Assembly (NCBI RefSeq): GCF_025370105.1
Contig: NZ_JANQBK010000003.1
Coordinates: 310,001 to 374,000, forward strand
Length of the DNA stretch: 64,000 nucleotides
Direction: 5' to 3'
DNA from: Sphingomonas hylomeconis
GTDB lineage: Bacteria > Pseudomonadota > Alphaproteobacteria > Sphingomonadales > Sphingomonadaceae
In this document: positions 52,919 to 61,419 of the stretch, piece after piece
Position numbering within the stretch: the first letter of the stretch is position 1
Layout of the letters: the number at the start of each line of letters is the position of its first letter
The notes under the pieces: model-generated
What the model was told of the DNA's origin: nothing
The model's input: the letters and a program-made list of their open reading frames with translations, nothing else
Databases searched by the model: none
Program-made: the position numbers and the translations under genes

Positions 52919-54247
52919 ATGGCATTGCCCCCCGGCGCCGGCGCCACGTCCCATAGCCAATCGGACGGCGGACCCGCCACCAACTACCGCGCCGCGCTGA
53001 CCTTGCTCGCCAGCCTGTTCTTCATGTGGGGCTTCATCACCGTCATCAACGGCACGCTGCTGCCGCATCTGCGCAGCGTGTTCGAACTCTCCTACACGCA
53101 GACCACGTTGATCGAATCCGTCTGGTTCATCGCGTATTTCTTCGCCTCGATTCCCTCGGCCAAGCTGATCGAACGGGTCGGCTATCAGCGCTCGATGGTC
53201 ATCGGTCTGGCAATGATGGCGGTCGGCGCGCTGGTCATGGTGCCGGCGGCGAGGTTGCCGTCCTACGGCGTGACGCTGTTCGCGCTGTTCGTGATCGCCA
53301 GCGGCATCACGCTGCTGCAGGTCGCGGCCAATCCGTATGTCGCGGTGGTCGGCAAGCCGGAAACGGCGTCGTCGCGGCTCAACCTGGTACAGGCATTCAA
53401 TTCGGCCGGCGCGACGCTGGCGCCCTTGTTCGGCGGCTATCTCATCCTCGGCCGTACAACCTCGGGCACGGCGGCTGCCGGCGCCGCGGCGCTGACCCCG
53501 GCCGAGCGCCTCGCCGACGCACAGTCGGTCGTGCTGCCCTATGTCATCGTCGCCGTCGTGCTGGCGGTGCTTGCGATCGTCATCGCGCGTTTCCCGCTTC
53601 CTGCCATGGGCGCGGCGACGCAGCGTCATGCCAAGGAAGAGCGCAAGGGCCATTCGCTCTGGGCGCACCGCAACCTGGTGTTCGGCATCCCGGCGATCTT
53701 CATCTACCTGATTGCCGAAATCGGCGTGGGTAACCTGTTCATCAACTTCGTGTCGCAGCCGGATATCGGCAATCTGACGCACCAGCAGGCCTCGGACTAT
53801 CTGTTCCTGTTGTGGGGCGGAATGATGGTCGGCCGGCTGATCGGCGCGTTCGTCATGCAGAAGGTCGATGCCAGCAAGGTGCTTGCGTTCGCCAGCATCG
53901 GTGCCACGATCGTGATGCTGATCGCCGCCTCCACCACCGGCCATGTCGCGATGTGGGCGCTGATCTCGGTTGGCCTGTTCCACTCGATCATGTTCCCGAC
54001 GATCTTCACGCTGGGCATCCGCGGTCTGGGCCCGCTCACCGAGGAAGGCTCTGGCCTGCTGATCATGGCGATCGCCGGTGGCGCGCTGGTCATCGTGCAG
54101 GGCTGGCTGGCCGATCAATACGGGTTGCAGGCGTCGTTCCTGCTCACCGCGGCGTGTGAATTGTACGTGCTGTTCTATGCCGTGTGGGGCTCGAAGCCGG
54201 TGGTCAACGGCAAGCTCGTCACGACCGAGACGAGCACCGCCGGCTGA
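52919..54247 (+). CDS. FHS-type sugar MFS transporter (FucP family)
   Basis: A 442-residue, 12-helix transporter of the fucose:H+ symporter group. Helix 1 has L-F-F-M-W-G-F-I-T-V-I-N-G-T-L-L-P-H-L, which contains the substrate-contact Asn and Trp and is strongly diagnostic; helix 4-5 has A-S-G-I-T-L-L-Q-V-A-A-N-P-Y-V. It should import an aldose (fucose, galactose, arabinose or glucose in known members) with protons. ATG 52919 follows GAGGGAGAG; an earlier in-frame ATG at 52880 is less likely. L-arabinose is the probable cargo from the surrounding pathway. Confidence 0.93.
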   Translation: MALPPGAGATSHSQSDGGPATNYRAALTLLASLFFMWGFITVINGTLLPHLRSVFELSYTQTTLIESVWFIAYFFASIPSAKLIERVGYQRSMVIGLAMMAVGALVMVPAARLPSYGVTLFALFVIASGITLLQVAANPYVAVVGKPETASSRLNLVQAFNSAGATLAPLFGGYLILGRTTSGTAAAGAAALTPAERLADAQSVVLPYVIVAVVLAVLAIVIARFPLPAMGAATQRHAKEERKGHSLWAHRNLVFGIPAIFIYLIAEIGVGNLFINFVSQPDIGNLTHQQASDYLFLLWGGMMVGRLIGAFVMQKVDASKVLAFASIGATIVMLIAASTTGHVAMWALISVGLFHSIMFPTIFTLGIRGLGPLTEEGSGLLIMAIAGGALVIVQGWLADQYGLQASFLLTAACELYVLFYAVWGSKPVVNGKLVTTETSTAG

Positions 54248-54291
54248 CGCCGGTCGCGATGCACGACGGGCGGTACGCCGGTTTCAAGAGC

Positions 54292-54315
54292 GCCCGTCGC
54301 CGCATGGCGGCGGGC
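54292..54315 (+). terminator. Terminator hairpin after the sugar transporter
   Basis: A 10-base-pair stem (54292-54301 with 54306-54315, one G-U pair) with a GCAT loop, followed by GTTTG, between the transporter and the aldehyde dehydrogenase gene. It suggests that the two are separate transcripts. Confidence 0.55.
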
Positions 54316-54403
54316 GTTTGCGTATCGATATCGGCGCGGGCGTCGGTCCTGCCCGCCCTTGCTTTTGCGCAGGGGATTTGCCAACCGACCGCGCCAGACG
54401 AAT

Positions 54404-54420
54404 AGTATACTGTCAGACTA
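54404..54420. promoter_or_regulatory. Palindrome plus GTCAGAC core before the semialdehyde dehydrogenase
   Basis: AGTATACT (54404-54411, a perfect 8-base palindrome) runs into GTCAGAC (54412-54418). The ATG of the dehydrogenase follows 15 bases later, so a bound regulator would block it. Similar GTCAGAC sites are at 52864 and 51680. Confidence 0.45.
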
Positions 54421-54435
54421 AAGGATCACAGGGCG

Positions 54436-56013
54436 ATGGATATCATCGGAGCAATCCTGATCGGCGCTGCCGACCGCAACGACGGGGCGACGTTCGACGC
54501 AATCAATCCCGCCACCGGCGTGGCGCTCGCGCCCGCCTTTGCCGAGGCCGGCGCCGACGACGTTGCTGCCGCTTGCGCGCTCGCCGCCGATGCCTTCACG
54601 GTGTTCAGCGATCTGGAACCCGAAAAGCGCGCCCGCTTCCTCGAAGCGGTGGCCGAGCAAATCACCGCGCTCGGCGATGCACTGATCGAACGCGCGATGG
54701 CCGAAAGCGGTCTGCCGCGCGCGCGGCTTGAAGGCGAGCGGGGCCGTACGATCGGTCAGCTGAAGCTGTTCGCCGCAGTCGTCCGGCAGGGCGACTGGAT
54801 CGACGCGACGATCGACCCGGCGCAGCCCGATCGCGCGCCGCTGCCCCGGCCCGATCTGCGCCGTCGCAATATCGCGGTCGGCCCGGTCGCGGTGTTCGGC
54901 GCATCCAACTTCCCGCTCGCTTTCTCGGTTGCCGGCGGCGACACCGCATCGGCCTTCGCGGCCGGCTGCCCGGTGGTCGTGAAGGGCCATCCGGCGCATC
55001 CCGGCACCGGCGAGCTTGTCGCGCGCGCGATCCGCGCCGCGGTGGCGGCCGAGGGCCTGCCCGAGGGCGTCTTTTCCTATCTGCCCGGCACGACCAACGA
55101 TCTCGGCGGCGCGCTGGTCGCCGATCCGCGGATCAAGGCGGTCGGCTTTACCGGCTCGCGCGGCGGCGGCCTGGCGCTGGTGCGCATCGCCGCCAATCGC
55201 GACGAGCCGATCCCGGTCTATGCCGAGATGAGCAGCATCAACCCGGTGATCCTGTTCCCCGGCGCGGCGGCAGCGCGCGGCGCGGCGCTCGGCACGGCGT
55301 TCATCGGCTCGCTGACGATGGGCGCGGGGCAGTTCTGCACCAATCCCGGCCTGGTCATCGCGCTCGAAGGCCCCGAACTCGATGCCTTTATCGACGCTGC
55401 CAAGGCGGCGCTTGCGGTCAGCCCGGCACAGCAGATGCTGACCCCGGGAATCCATGGCAGCTTTAAGCACGGCGTCGGCGCGCTCGCCGCGCATCCCTCG
55501 GTCGAGCTGCTCGCACGCGGGCTGGTCGGCGAGGGGCAAAGCCAAGCGCAAGGCGCCCTGTTCTGCACCACCGTGGACAAGTTCCTGGCCGATCCTGCGC
55601 TCGGGCACGAAGTGTTCGGCTCATCCTCGATCCTGGTCCAGGCGCGCGACATGGCCGAGGTGGCGACGTTGCTCGAAGGGCTGGAAGGCCAGCTGACCGC
55701 GACGATCCTGTTCGACGACTCGGACGAAGCCTTGGTCGCGCCGCTGATCCCGATCCTCGCCCGCAAGGCGGGACGGATCCTCGCCAATGGCTGGCCGACC
55801 GGCGTCGAGGTCAGCCATGCGATGGTGCATGGCGGGCCGTTCCCGGCGACCAGCGATTCGCGCACGACCTCGGTCGGCGCGCTGGCGATCGACCGCTTCC
55901 TCCGCCCGGTCTGCTATCAGGGCCTGCCGGAATCGCTGCTGCCGGCGGCGATCCAGTCGGGCAATCCGTGGCAGCTCGCGCGCCGCGTCGACGGCACGAT
56001 CGAGCGCGGCTGA
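54436..56013 (+). CDS. 2-oxoglutarate semialdehyde dehydrogenase (NADP+-type aldehyde dehydrogenase)
   Basis: A 525-residue aldehyde dehydrogenase. The Rossmann contacts lie around [13 protein letters not shown] near residue 150, F-T-G-S-R-G-G-G near 237, the general-base Glu in Y-A-E-M-S-S-I-N-P near 264, and the catalytic Cys in [10 protein letters not shown] near 302. The A-S-N-F-P-L-A-F and G-Q-F-C-T-N-P-G forms identify the subgroup that oxidises 2-oxoglutarate semialdehyde to 2-oxoglutarate in L-arabinose, D-glucarate or hydroxyproline breakdown. It is followed by AraD1 and the sugar dehydrogenase in one operon. Confidence 0.92.
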   Translation: MDIIGAILIGAADRNDGATFDAINPATGVALAPAFAEAGADDVAAACALAADAFTVFSDLEPEKRARFLEAVAEQITALGDALIERAMAESGLPRARLEGERGRTIGQLKLFAAVVRQGDWIDATIDPAQPDRAPLPRPDLRRRNIAVGPVAVFGASNFPLAFSVAGGDTASAFAAGCPVVVKGHPAHPGTGELVARAIRAAVAAEGLPEGVFSYLPGTTNDLGGALVADPRIKAVGFTGSRGGGLALVRIAANRDEPIPVYAEMSSINPVILFPGAAAARGAALGTAFIGSLTMGAGQFCTNPGLVIALEGPELDAFIDAAKAALAVSPAQQMLTPGIHGSFKHGVGALAAHPSVELLARGLVGEGQSQAQGALFCTTVDKFLADPALGHEVFGSSSILVQARDMAEVATLLEGLEGQLTATILFDDSDEALVAPLIPILARKAGRILANGWPTGVEVSHAMVHGGPFPATSDSRTTSVGALAIDRFLRPVCYQGLPESLLPAAIQSGNPWQLARRVDGTIERG

Positions 56014-56056
56014 GCCATTAACCGCGCCGCTGGCGGCGTGCAGACAAGGAATTCAC

Positions 56057-57040
56057 GTGACGATATCCCTGGTTCAGTTCCGCGGTGCCGATGGCGCGCG
56101 CGGCGTGGCAGTCATTGGCGACGACGATGCGGTACGGGTCGTGCCCGGTGCGACGACGACGTTGGCGCTGGCACAACAGGCGATCGCGGATCGCCGGTCG
56201 CTGCGCGACGTGGTGGCGAATGCCGGGCAGGGCCAGGCGATCGACCTGAGCACGGTCACTTTGCTCGCCCCGATCGACCACGCCGATAGCGCGCATCTGC
56301 TGATGACCGGCACCGGCCTCACGCATCTCGGCTCGGCCGAGGGGCGCGACAAGATGCACCGCGCGATCGATTCCGCCGCGACGCAGACCGATTCGATGAA
56401 GATGTTCCTGATGGGCGTCGAGGGCGGCAAGCCCGCCGATGGCCAGCCCGGCGCGCAGCCGGAATGGTTCTACAAGGGCGACGGCAGCGCGCTGATCGCG
56501 CCCGGCGACGCGCTGCCATCGCCGGCCTTCGCGCTCGATGCGGGCGAGGAGCCGGAGATTGCCGGCATCTATCTGATCGATGCCGATGGCGCGCCGGTCC
56601 GCATCGGCTTTGCACTGGCCAACGAATTCTCCGATCACGTGACGGAGCGCGGCAATTATCTGTGGCTCGCGCATTCCAAGCTGCGCCCCGCCGCGCTCGG
56701 CCCCGAGCTGCTGATCGGCGATCTGCCCGCCAGCGTCGAGGGCACCAGCCGCATCGTGCGCGGCGGCGAGACGATCTGGGAGAAGCCGTTCGTCTCCGGC
56801 GAGGCGAACATGTCGCACAGCATCGCCAATCTCGAACATCACCACTTCAAATACGCGCTGTTCCGCCGCCCGGGCGACGTGCACGTGCATTTCTTCGGCA
56901 CCGCCACGCTGTCGTTCAGCGACGAGGTGCGCACTGAGGCGGGTGACGTGTTCGAGATCGCCGCGGCGCCGTTCCGCCTGCCCGTTAGCAACCCGATCGC
57001 CATCGCGGCGCCGGCCCCCGTCGCCGTGCGGGCGCTCTGA
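56057..57040 (+). CDS. araD1: AraD1 family protein, FAH-fold 2-keto-3-deoxy-L-arabonate dehydratase candidate
   Basis: A 327-residue protein of the fumarylacetoacetate-hydrolase superfamily, AraD1/GguC group. Family blocks seen are G-V-E-G-G-K-P near residue 117, P-E-W-F-Y-K-G-D-G-S near 135, E-E-P-E-I-A-G-I-Y-L-I near 170, F-A-L-A-N-E-F-S-D-H near 190, and L-E-H-H-H-F-K-Y-A-L-F-R-R-P-G-D-V-H-V-H-F-F near 258-280. It most likely converts 2-keto-3-deoxy-L-arabonate to 2-oxoglutarate semialdehyde, as the related FAH-fold XylX enzymes do for D-xylose; FAH-type relatives can instead cleave diketo acids. GTG 56057 has AAGGA seven bases upstream; longer in-frame frames are shadows. It ends two bases before the next gene. 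Confidence 0.85.
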   Translation: MTISLVQFRGADGARGVAVIGDDDAVRVVPGATTTLALAQQAIADRRSLRDVVANAGQGQAIDLSTVTLLAPIDHADSAHLLMTGTGLTHLGSAEGRDKMHRAIDSAATQTDSMKMFLMGVEGGKPADGQPGAQPEWFYKGDGSALIAPGDALPSPAFALDAGEEPEIAGIYLIDADGAPVRIGFALANEFSDHVTERGNYLWLAHSKLRPAALGPELLIGDLPASVEGTSRIVRGGETIWEKPFVSGEANMSHSIANLEHHHFKYALFRRPGDVHVHFFGTATLSFSDEVRTEAGDVFEIAAAPFRLPVSNPIAIAAPAPVAVRAL

Positions 57041-57042
57041 GC

Positions 57043-57966
57043 GTGGCGATTACCATTGCCGTGGTCGGGCTCGGCAAGATCGCGCACGACCAGCATCTGC
57101 CGGCGATCGCCGCATCCGATGATTTCACGCTTGTCGCCGCGGCGAGCCCGGAAGGCACCGCCGAAGGCGTACCGGTGTTCAAGGATATCGACGGCTTGCT
57201 GGCGTCGGGCATCGCGTTCGATGCCATCGCGATGTGCCAGCCGCCGCAGGTGCGCTACATCACGGCCGCCAAGGCGATCCGGGCGGGCAAGCACGTGCTG
57301 CTCGAAAAGCCGCCCGGCGCGACGCTGGCGGAGGTCGAAGGGCTGGTGCGCTTCGCCGACGAGCACGGCACGACATTGTTCGCCGCCTGGCATTCGCGTT
57401 ACGCGCCGGCCGTCGAACCGGCACGCGCCTGGCTCGCCGGGCAACAGGTCGTGTCTGCGGAGATGATCTGGAAGGAGGATGTCCGGCGCTGGCATCCCGG
57501 CCAGCAATGGATCTGGCAGCCGGGCGGGCTGGGCGTATTCGATCCGGGCATTAACGGCCTGTCGATCCTGACCAGGATCATGCCCGATTTCATCCATCTC
57601 GCCGATGGCGAAATGGAAATTCCCAGCAATCGCGCCGCGCCGATCGCTGCGCGCATGACGCTGGCCGATACGCAGGGGGCGAAGATCACCGCCGAGTTCG
57701 ACTGGCGCCAGACCGGCCCGCAAAGCTGGGAAATCAGCGTGACGACCACCACGGGCACGCTGCTGCTGACCAGGGGCGGTAGCGCTCTGGTGATCGACGG
57801 GGTGGCACAGCCATTGCCCGAACGCAGCGAATATCCGGCGGTCTACGCGGATTTCGCGCAGCTGATCCGCACCGGCAAGAGCGATACCGATCGCAGCCCG
57901 TTGCGGCTGGTGGCGGACGCCTTCCTGCGCAGCCGCCATATCGCGACGGCACCGTTCATGGATTGA
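57043..57966 (+). CDS. L-arabinose/D-galactose 1-dehydrogenase (Gfo/Idh/MocA family)
   Basis: A 307-residue NAD(P)-dependent sugar dehydrogenase. The nucleotide-binding motif G-L-G-K-I-A-H-D-Q-H-L-P-A-I opens the protein, and the catalytic Lys lies in L-L-E-K-P-P-G-A-T near residue 88. The blocks A-W-H-S-R-Y-A and K-E-D-V-R-R-W-H-P-G-Q near 138 are characteristic of bacterial L-arabinose/D-galactose 1-dehydrogenases such as that of Azospirillum. The reaction yields the 1,4-lactone, the first step of the non-phosphorylative pathway. The gene starts with GTG two bases after AraD1. An operator-like site before the GH127 operon lies 24 bases after its stop. Confidence 0.92.
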   Translation: MAITIAVVGLGKIAHDQHLPAIAASDDFTLVAAASPEGTAEGVPVFKDIDGLLASGIAFDAIAMCQPPQVRYITAAKAIRAGKHVLLEKPPGATLAEVEGLVRFADEHGTTLFAAWHSRYAPAVEPARAWLAGQQVVSAEMIWKEDVRRWHPGQQWIWQPGGLGVFDPGINGLSILTRIMPDFIHLADGEMEIPSNRAAPIAARMTLADTQGAKITAEFDWRQTGPQSWEISVTTTTGTLLLTRGGSALVIDGVAQPLPERSEYPAVYADFAQLIRTGKSDTDRSPLRLVADAFLRSRHIATAPFMD

Positions 57967-57990
57967 CTTCGCCTGGGGGCCTTCATATCG

Positions 57991-58000
57991 TATACCGTAT
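57991..58000. promoter_or_regulatory. Operator-like site upstream of the GH127 operon
   Basis: TATACCGTAT, containing the ATACCGTAT core shared with 10947-10955 and 19351-19359, lies 18 bases before the GH127 start, so binding would overlap the transcription or translation start region. Confidence 0.5.
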
Positions 58001-58018
58001 TCGAAGAGGATCGATATT

Positions 58019-60391
58019 ATGTTTCAGGCCAATAGGCGCGAACTAATGCTTGGCGCGGCGGCGATCGCGGTCGCGGCGCGGGCGCCCGCGGCAATGGCCG
58101 CCAAGGGATCGACGATCCTGCCGCGCACCGCGCAGCCGCTCCCGCTGTCGGCAGTGCGCCTGGCCCCGTCCGACTTCGCCAACGCCGTCGAGGTCAATCG
58201 CACCTATCTGCTGCGCCTTCAGCCCGATCGGCTGCTGCATAATTTCGTCAAATTCGCCGGCATGGAGCCGAAGGCGCCGATCTATGGCGGCTGGGAAGGC
58301 GATACGATCGCCGGCCATACGCTCGGCCATTATCTCACCGCGCTGGCGCTGATGAACGCGCAAACCGGCGATGCCGAATGCCGCCGCCGCGCCGATTACA
58401 TCGTCGGCGAACTGGCGACCGCGCAGGCCAAGCGCGGCACCGGTTATGTCGGCGCGCTGCAGCGCAAGCGGAAGGATCTCACCGTCGTCGACGGCGAGGA
58501 AATCTTCCCCGAAGTGATGCGCGGCGAAATCCGCTCGGGCGGGTTCGATCTCAACGGCGCCTGGTCGCCGCTGTACACTGTGCACAAATTGTTCGCCGGC
58601 CTGCTCGACGTTCATCAGGCCTGGGGCAACACGCAGGCGCTGCAGGTCACGCTCGGCCTGGCGACCTATTTCGAGCGCGTGTTCGCCGCGCTGGACGACA
58701 AGCAGATGCAGCAGCTGTTGTCGTGCGAATATGGCGGCCTCAACGAGAGCTTCGCCGAACTGTACGCGCGCACGCGCGACAAGCGCTGGCTGGTGGTGGC
58801 CGAGCGGCTGTACGACAACAAGGTGCTCGATCCGCTCGTCGCGCGCGAGGACAAGCTGGCCAATTTCCACGCCAACACGCAGGTGCCCAAGCTGATCGGC
58901 CTGGCACGGCTGCACGAGCTGACCGGCAAGCCCGCACAGGCGACCGCCGCGCGCTTCTTCTGGGATACGGTGACGCAGCATCATTCCTATGCGATCGGCG
59001 GCAATGCCGATCGCGAATATTTCTCTGCGCCCGATACGCTCGCCGATCACATCACCGAGCAGACCTGCGAGCATTGCAACACGTACAATATGCTCAAGCT
59101 GACGCAGAAACTGTACAGCTGGCAGCCGGATGGCGCGCTGTTCGATTTCTACGAGCGCGCGCATCTCAACCACACGCTGTCGGCGCAACATCCCAAGACC
59201 GGCGGCTTCACCTATATGACGCCGCTGATGACCGGATCGGCGCGCGGCTTCTCCACCGTCGATGACGATGCCTTCTGGTGCTGCGTCGGCTCCGGCATGG
59301 AGAGCCATTCGAAGCATGGCGAGGCGATCTTCTGGGAAGGTGAGGGGACGCTGATCGTCAATCTCTACATTCCGGCCAGCGCGACCTGGAAGACGCGCGG
59401 CGCGGAGCTCAAGCTCGACACCAACTATCCCTTCGAGCCGGAATCGCGGCTGACCTTCGCCAGGCTCGGCCGCGCGGGCAAGTTCCCCGTCGCCCTGCGT
59501 GTGCCCGGCTGGGCTACGGGCAAGGCCGTGCTGACCCTGAACGGACAACCGCTGGAGCCGCAATATGCCGGCGGTTATGCGGTGGTGACGCGCAAGTGGA
59601 AGACGGGCGACGTGCTGGCGATCAGCCTGCCGCTCGAGCTGCGCATCGAATCCACGCCGGGCGATGCCGACACGATCGCGATCCTGCGCGGGCCGCTGGT
59701 GCTGGCCGCCGATCTCGGGTCCAAGGAGACCCCGTGGACCAGCGCCGATCCCGCGCTGGTCGGCGAAAATCTGCTCGCCTCGTTCACGCCTGTGGCGGGC
59801 GATGCCAGCTTCGCCACCCGCGGCGTGGTGCGCCCGGCGGATCTCGGCTTCGTGCCGTTCTATCGTCAATATGATCGGCGCAGCGCGGTCTATTTCAAGC
59901 GCTTCAGCGAAAGCGCCTGGAAGACCGAGGAGGCGGCGTTCAATCTCGAGCAGGCGCGGATCAAGGATATCGCCAGCCGCTCGGTCGACGTCATGTATCT
60001 CGGCGAAATGCAGCCCGAGCGCGATCACAACCTCGTGTCTGAGATATCCTTCCCGACCAATTATCGCGGCCGCAGCGGCCGCGACGCGCGCTCGGGCGGC
60101 TTCTTCGAATTCACGCTGAAGGCCAAGCCCGGCCCGCTGATCCTGCAGGCGACCTATTGGGGCGGGGAGCGCGGCCGCGATTTCGACATCATGGTCGACA
60201 ACGTCAAGATCGCCACGCAGCATCTCGGCGAGGATCGCCCGGGCAAGTTCTTCGATGTCGAATATGTCCTGCCACAGGCGCTGACCAGCAAGAAGGACGC
60301 GCTCAAGGTGCGCTTCGTGCCGCATGATCGCAGCTCCGCCGGGCCGGTGTTCGGCGTGCGCCTGTTCACGGCCAAGCCCGCCGCGAAGTGA
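58019..60391 (+). CDS. GH127 beta-L-arabinofuranosidase (DUF1680 family)
   Basis: A 790-residue exported glycosidase. A Tat-like signal (N-R-R-E-L-M-L-G, then Ala-rich) is followed by the (alpha/alpha)6 barrel. The zinc-thiolate site of GH127 is visible: Glu and Cys in Q-T-C-E-H-C-N-T-Y-N near residue 350 and the adjacent Cys pair in F-W-C-C-V-G-S-G near 418, where the first Cys is the nucleophile in characterised enzymes. C-terminal beta-domains run from about 500, including a DUF6805-like end. The enzyme would release L-arabinose from beta-arabinofuranosides such as those on plant hydroxyproline-rich glycoproteins. Its stop overlaps the next gene (GTGA). Confidence 0.93.
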   Translation: MFQANRRELMLGAAAIAVAARAPAAMAAKGSTILPRTAQPLPLSAVRLAPSDFANAVEVNRTYLLRLQPDRLLHNFVKFAGMEPKAPIYGGWEGDTIAGHTLGHYLTALALMNAQTGDAECRRRADYIVGELATAQAKRGTGYVGALQRKRKDLTVVDGEEIFPEVMRGEIRSGGFDLNGAWSPLYTVHKLFAGLLDVHQAWGNTQALQVTLGLATYFERVFAALDDKQMQQLLSCEYGGLNESFAELYARTRDKRWLVVAERLYDNKVLDPLVAREDKLANFHANTQVPKLIGLARLHELTGKPAQATAARFFWDTVTQHHSYAIGGNADREYFSAPDTLADHITEQTCEHCNTYNMLKLTQKLYSWQPDGALFDFYERAHLNHTLSAQHPKTGGFTYMTPLMTGSARGFSTVDDDAFWCCVGSGMESHSKHGEAIFWEGEGTLIVNLYIPASATWKTRGAELKLDTNYPFEPESRLTFARLGRAGKFPVALRVPGWATGKAVLTLNGQPLEPQYAGGYAVVTRKWKTGDVLAISLPLELRIESTPGDADTIAILRGPLVLAADLGSKETPWTSADPALVGENLLASFTPVAGDASFATRGVVRPADLGFVPFYRQYDRRSAVYFKRFSESAWKTEEAAFNLEQARIKDIASRSVDVMYLGEMQPERDHNLVSEISFPTNYRGRSGRDARSGGFFEFTLKAKPGPLILQATYWGGERGRDFDIMVDNVKIATQHLGEDRPGKFFDVEYVLPQALTSKKDALKVRFVPHDRSSAGPVFGVRLFTAKPAAK

Positions 60392-61419
60392 GCGGTGCGC
60401 CGGCCGATGTGCGGCTGACGCTGGAAGAGGTGCGCGCGCTCGCGCGGCGCGTGTTGCTCGCCGCCGGTCTCGCCGCGCCGCACGCGTTCGCCGTCGCGGA
60501 GACGATGGTGGCGGGCGAGCGCGACGGTTGCGCCTCGCACGGCATCTATCGCCTGCTCGTCGCGGCGCGCAGCATTGCCGCCGGCGTGGTGGTGACCGAT
60601 GCCGTGCCGGCCGTCAGCGAGCCGGCGCCCGCGCTGGTGCAGGTCGATGGCGGTGGCGGTTTCGCGCAGCTGGCGTTCGAGACCGGGCGGCCGCTGTTGG
60701 CAGAGAAAGCGCGCCGCTATGGCATCGCTGCGCTGGCGCTGAACCATGTCGTGCATTTCGCCGCCTTGTGGCCGGAGGTCGAGGCACTGGCCGAGGACGG
60801 GCTGGTCGCTTTGGCGTTTACGCCGAGCCATGCCTGGGTCGCGCCGACCGGCGGCACGCAGCCGGTGTTCGGCACCAATCCGATCGCGTTCGGCTGGCCG
60901 CGGCCCGGCGCGCACCCGTTCGTGTTCGATTTCGCGACCAGCGCGGTGGCGCGCGGCGAGATCGAGCTGCACCGCCGCGCCGGCAAACCGGTTCCCGACG
61001 ATTGGGGCTATGACGCAGCCGGCGCACCGACGACCGATGCCGAGGCCGTGCTGGCGGGGGCGATGCGCACGTTCGGCGGGCATAAGGGATCGGCGCTGGC
61101 GGCGATGGTCGAATTGCTCGCCGGGCCGCTGATCGGCGACATGACCAGCCGGGAATCGATCGCGCTCGACGATGGCCGCGGCGGATCCCCGATCGGCGGT
61201 GAACTGATCGTGGCGATCGATCCCGCCGGGTTCCTCGGGCTCGGCGTCGCGGGCCATCTGCAGCGCGCCGAAGCCTTGTTCGACGCGATCGAAGGGCAGG
61301 GCGCGCGCCTCCCATCGCAGCGCCGCTACGATGCCCGGCAGCGCAGCCTGGCCGAAGGCGTGATTATTCCGGGCGCCTTATATGCCGATATCCTGGCGCT
61401 GCCGGGTGGAGAGAAATGA
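60388..61419 (+). CDS. Ldh/DpkA family NAD(P)-dependent oxidoreductase
   Basis: A 343-residue enzyme of the malate/L-lactate dehydrogenase 2 superfamily, whose members include ureidoglycolate, malate, sulfolactate and delta1-pyrroline/piperideine-2-carboxylate (DpkA) reductases. Conserved residues are C-A-S-H-G-I-Y-R (active-site His) near residue 51, L-N-H-V-V-H-F near 118, F-G-T-N-P-I-A-F-G-W-P near 155, V-F-D-F-A-T-S-A-V-A-R-G near 174, and F-G-G-H-K-G-S-A-L near 229. These blocks are common to the superfamily, so the DpkA assignment is only a possibility. It is translationally coupled to GH127 and DUF885, suggesting a role in handling imino-acid or sugar-acid products released from the substrate. 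Confidence 0.85.
   Translation: MSGAPADVRLTLEEVRALARRVLLAAGLAAPHAFAVAETMVAGERDGCASHGIYRLLVAARSIAAGVVVTDAVPAVSEPAPALVQVDGGGGFAQLAFETGRPLLAEKARRYGIAALALNHVVHFAALWPEVEALAEDGLVALAFTPSHAWVAPTGGTQPVFGTNPIAFGWPRPGAHPFVFDFATSAVARGEIELHRRAGKPVPDDWGYDAAGAPTTDAEAVLAGAMRTFGGHKGSALAAMVELLAGPLIGDMTSRESIALDDGRGGSPIGGELIVAIDPAGFLGLGVAGHLQRAEALFDAIEGQGARLPSQRRYDARQRSLAEGVIIPGALYADILALPGGEK

Noticed and set aside
55787..56056. N-terminal extension of AraD1
   Set aside because: It overlaps the end of the aldehyde dehydrogenase in another frame; GTG 56057 has a good ribosome-binding site and gives the family length.
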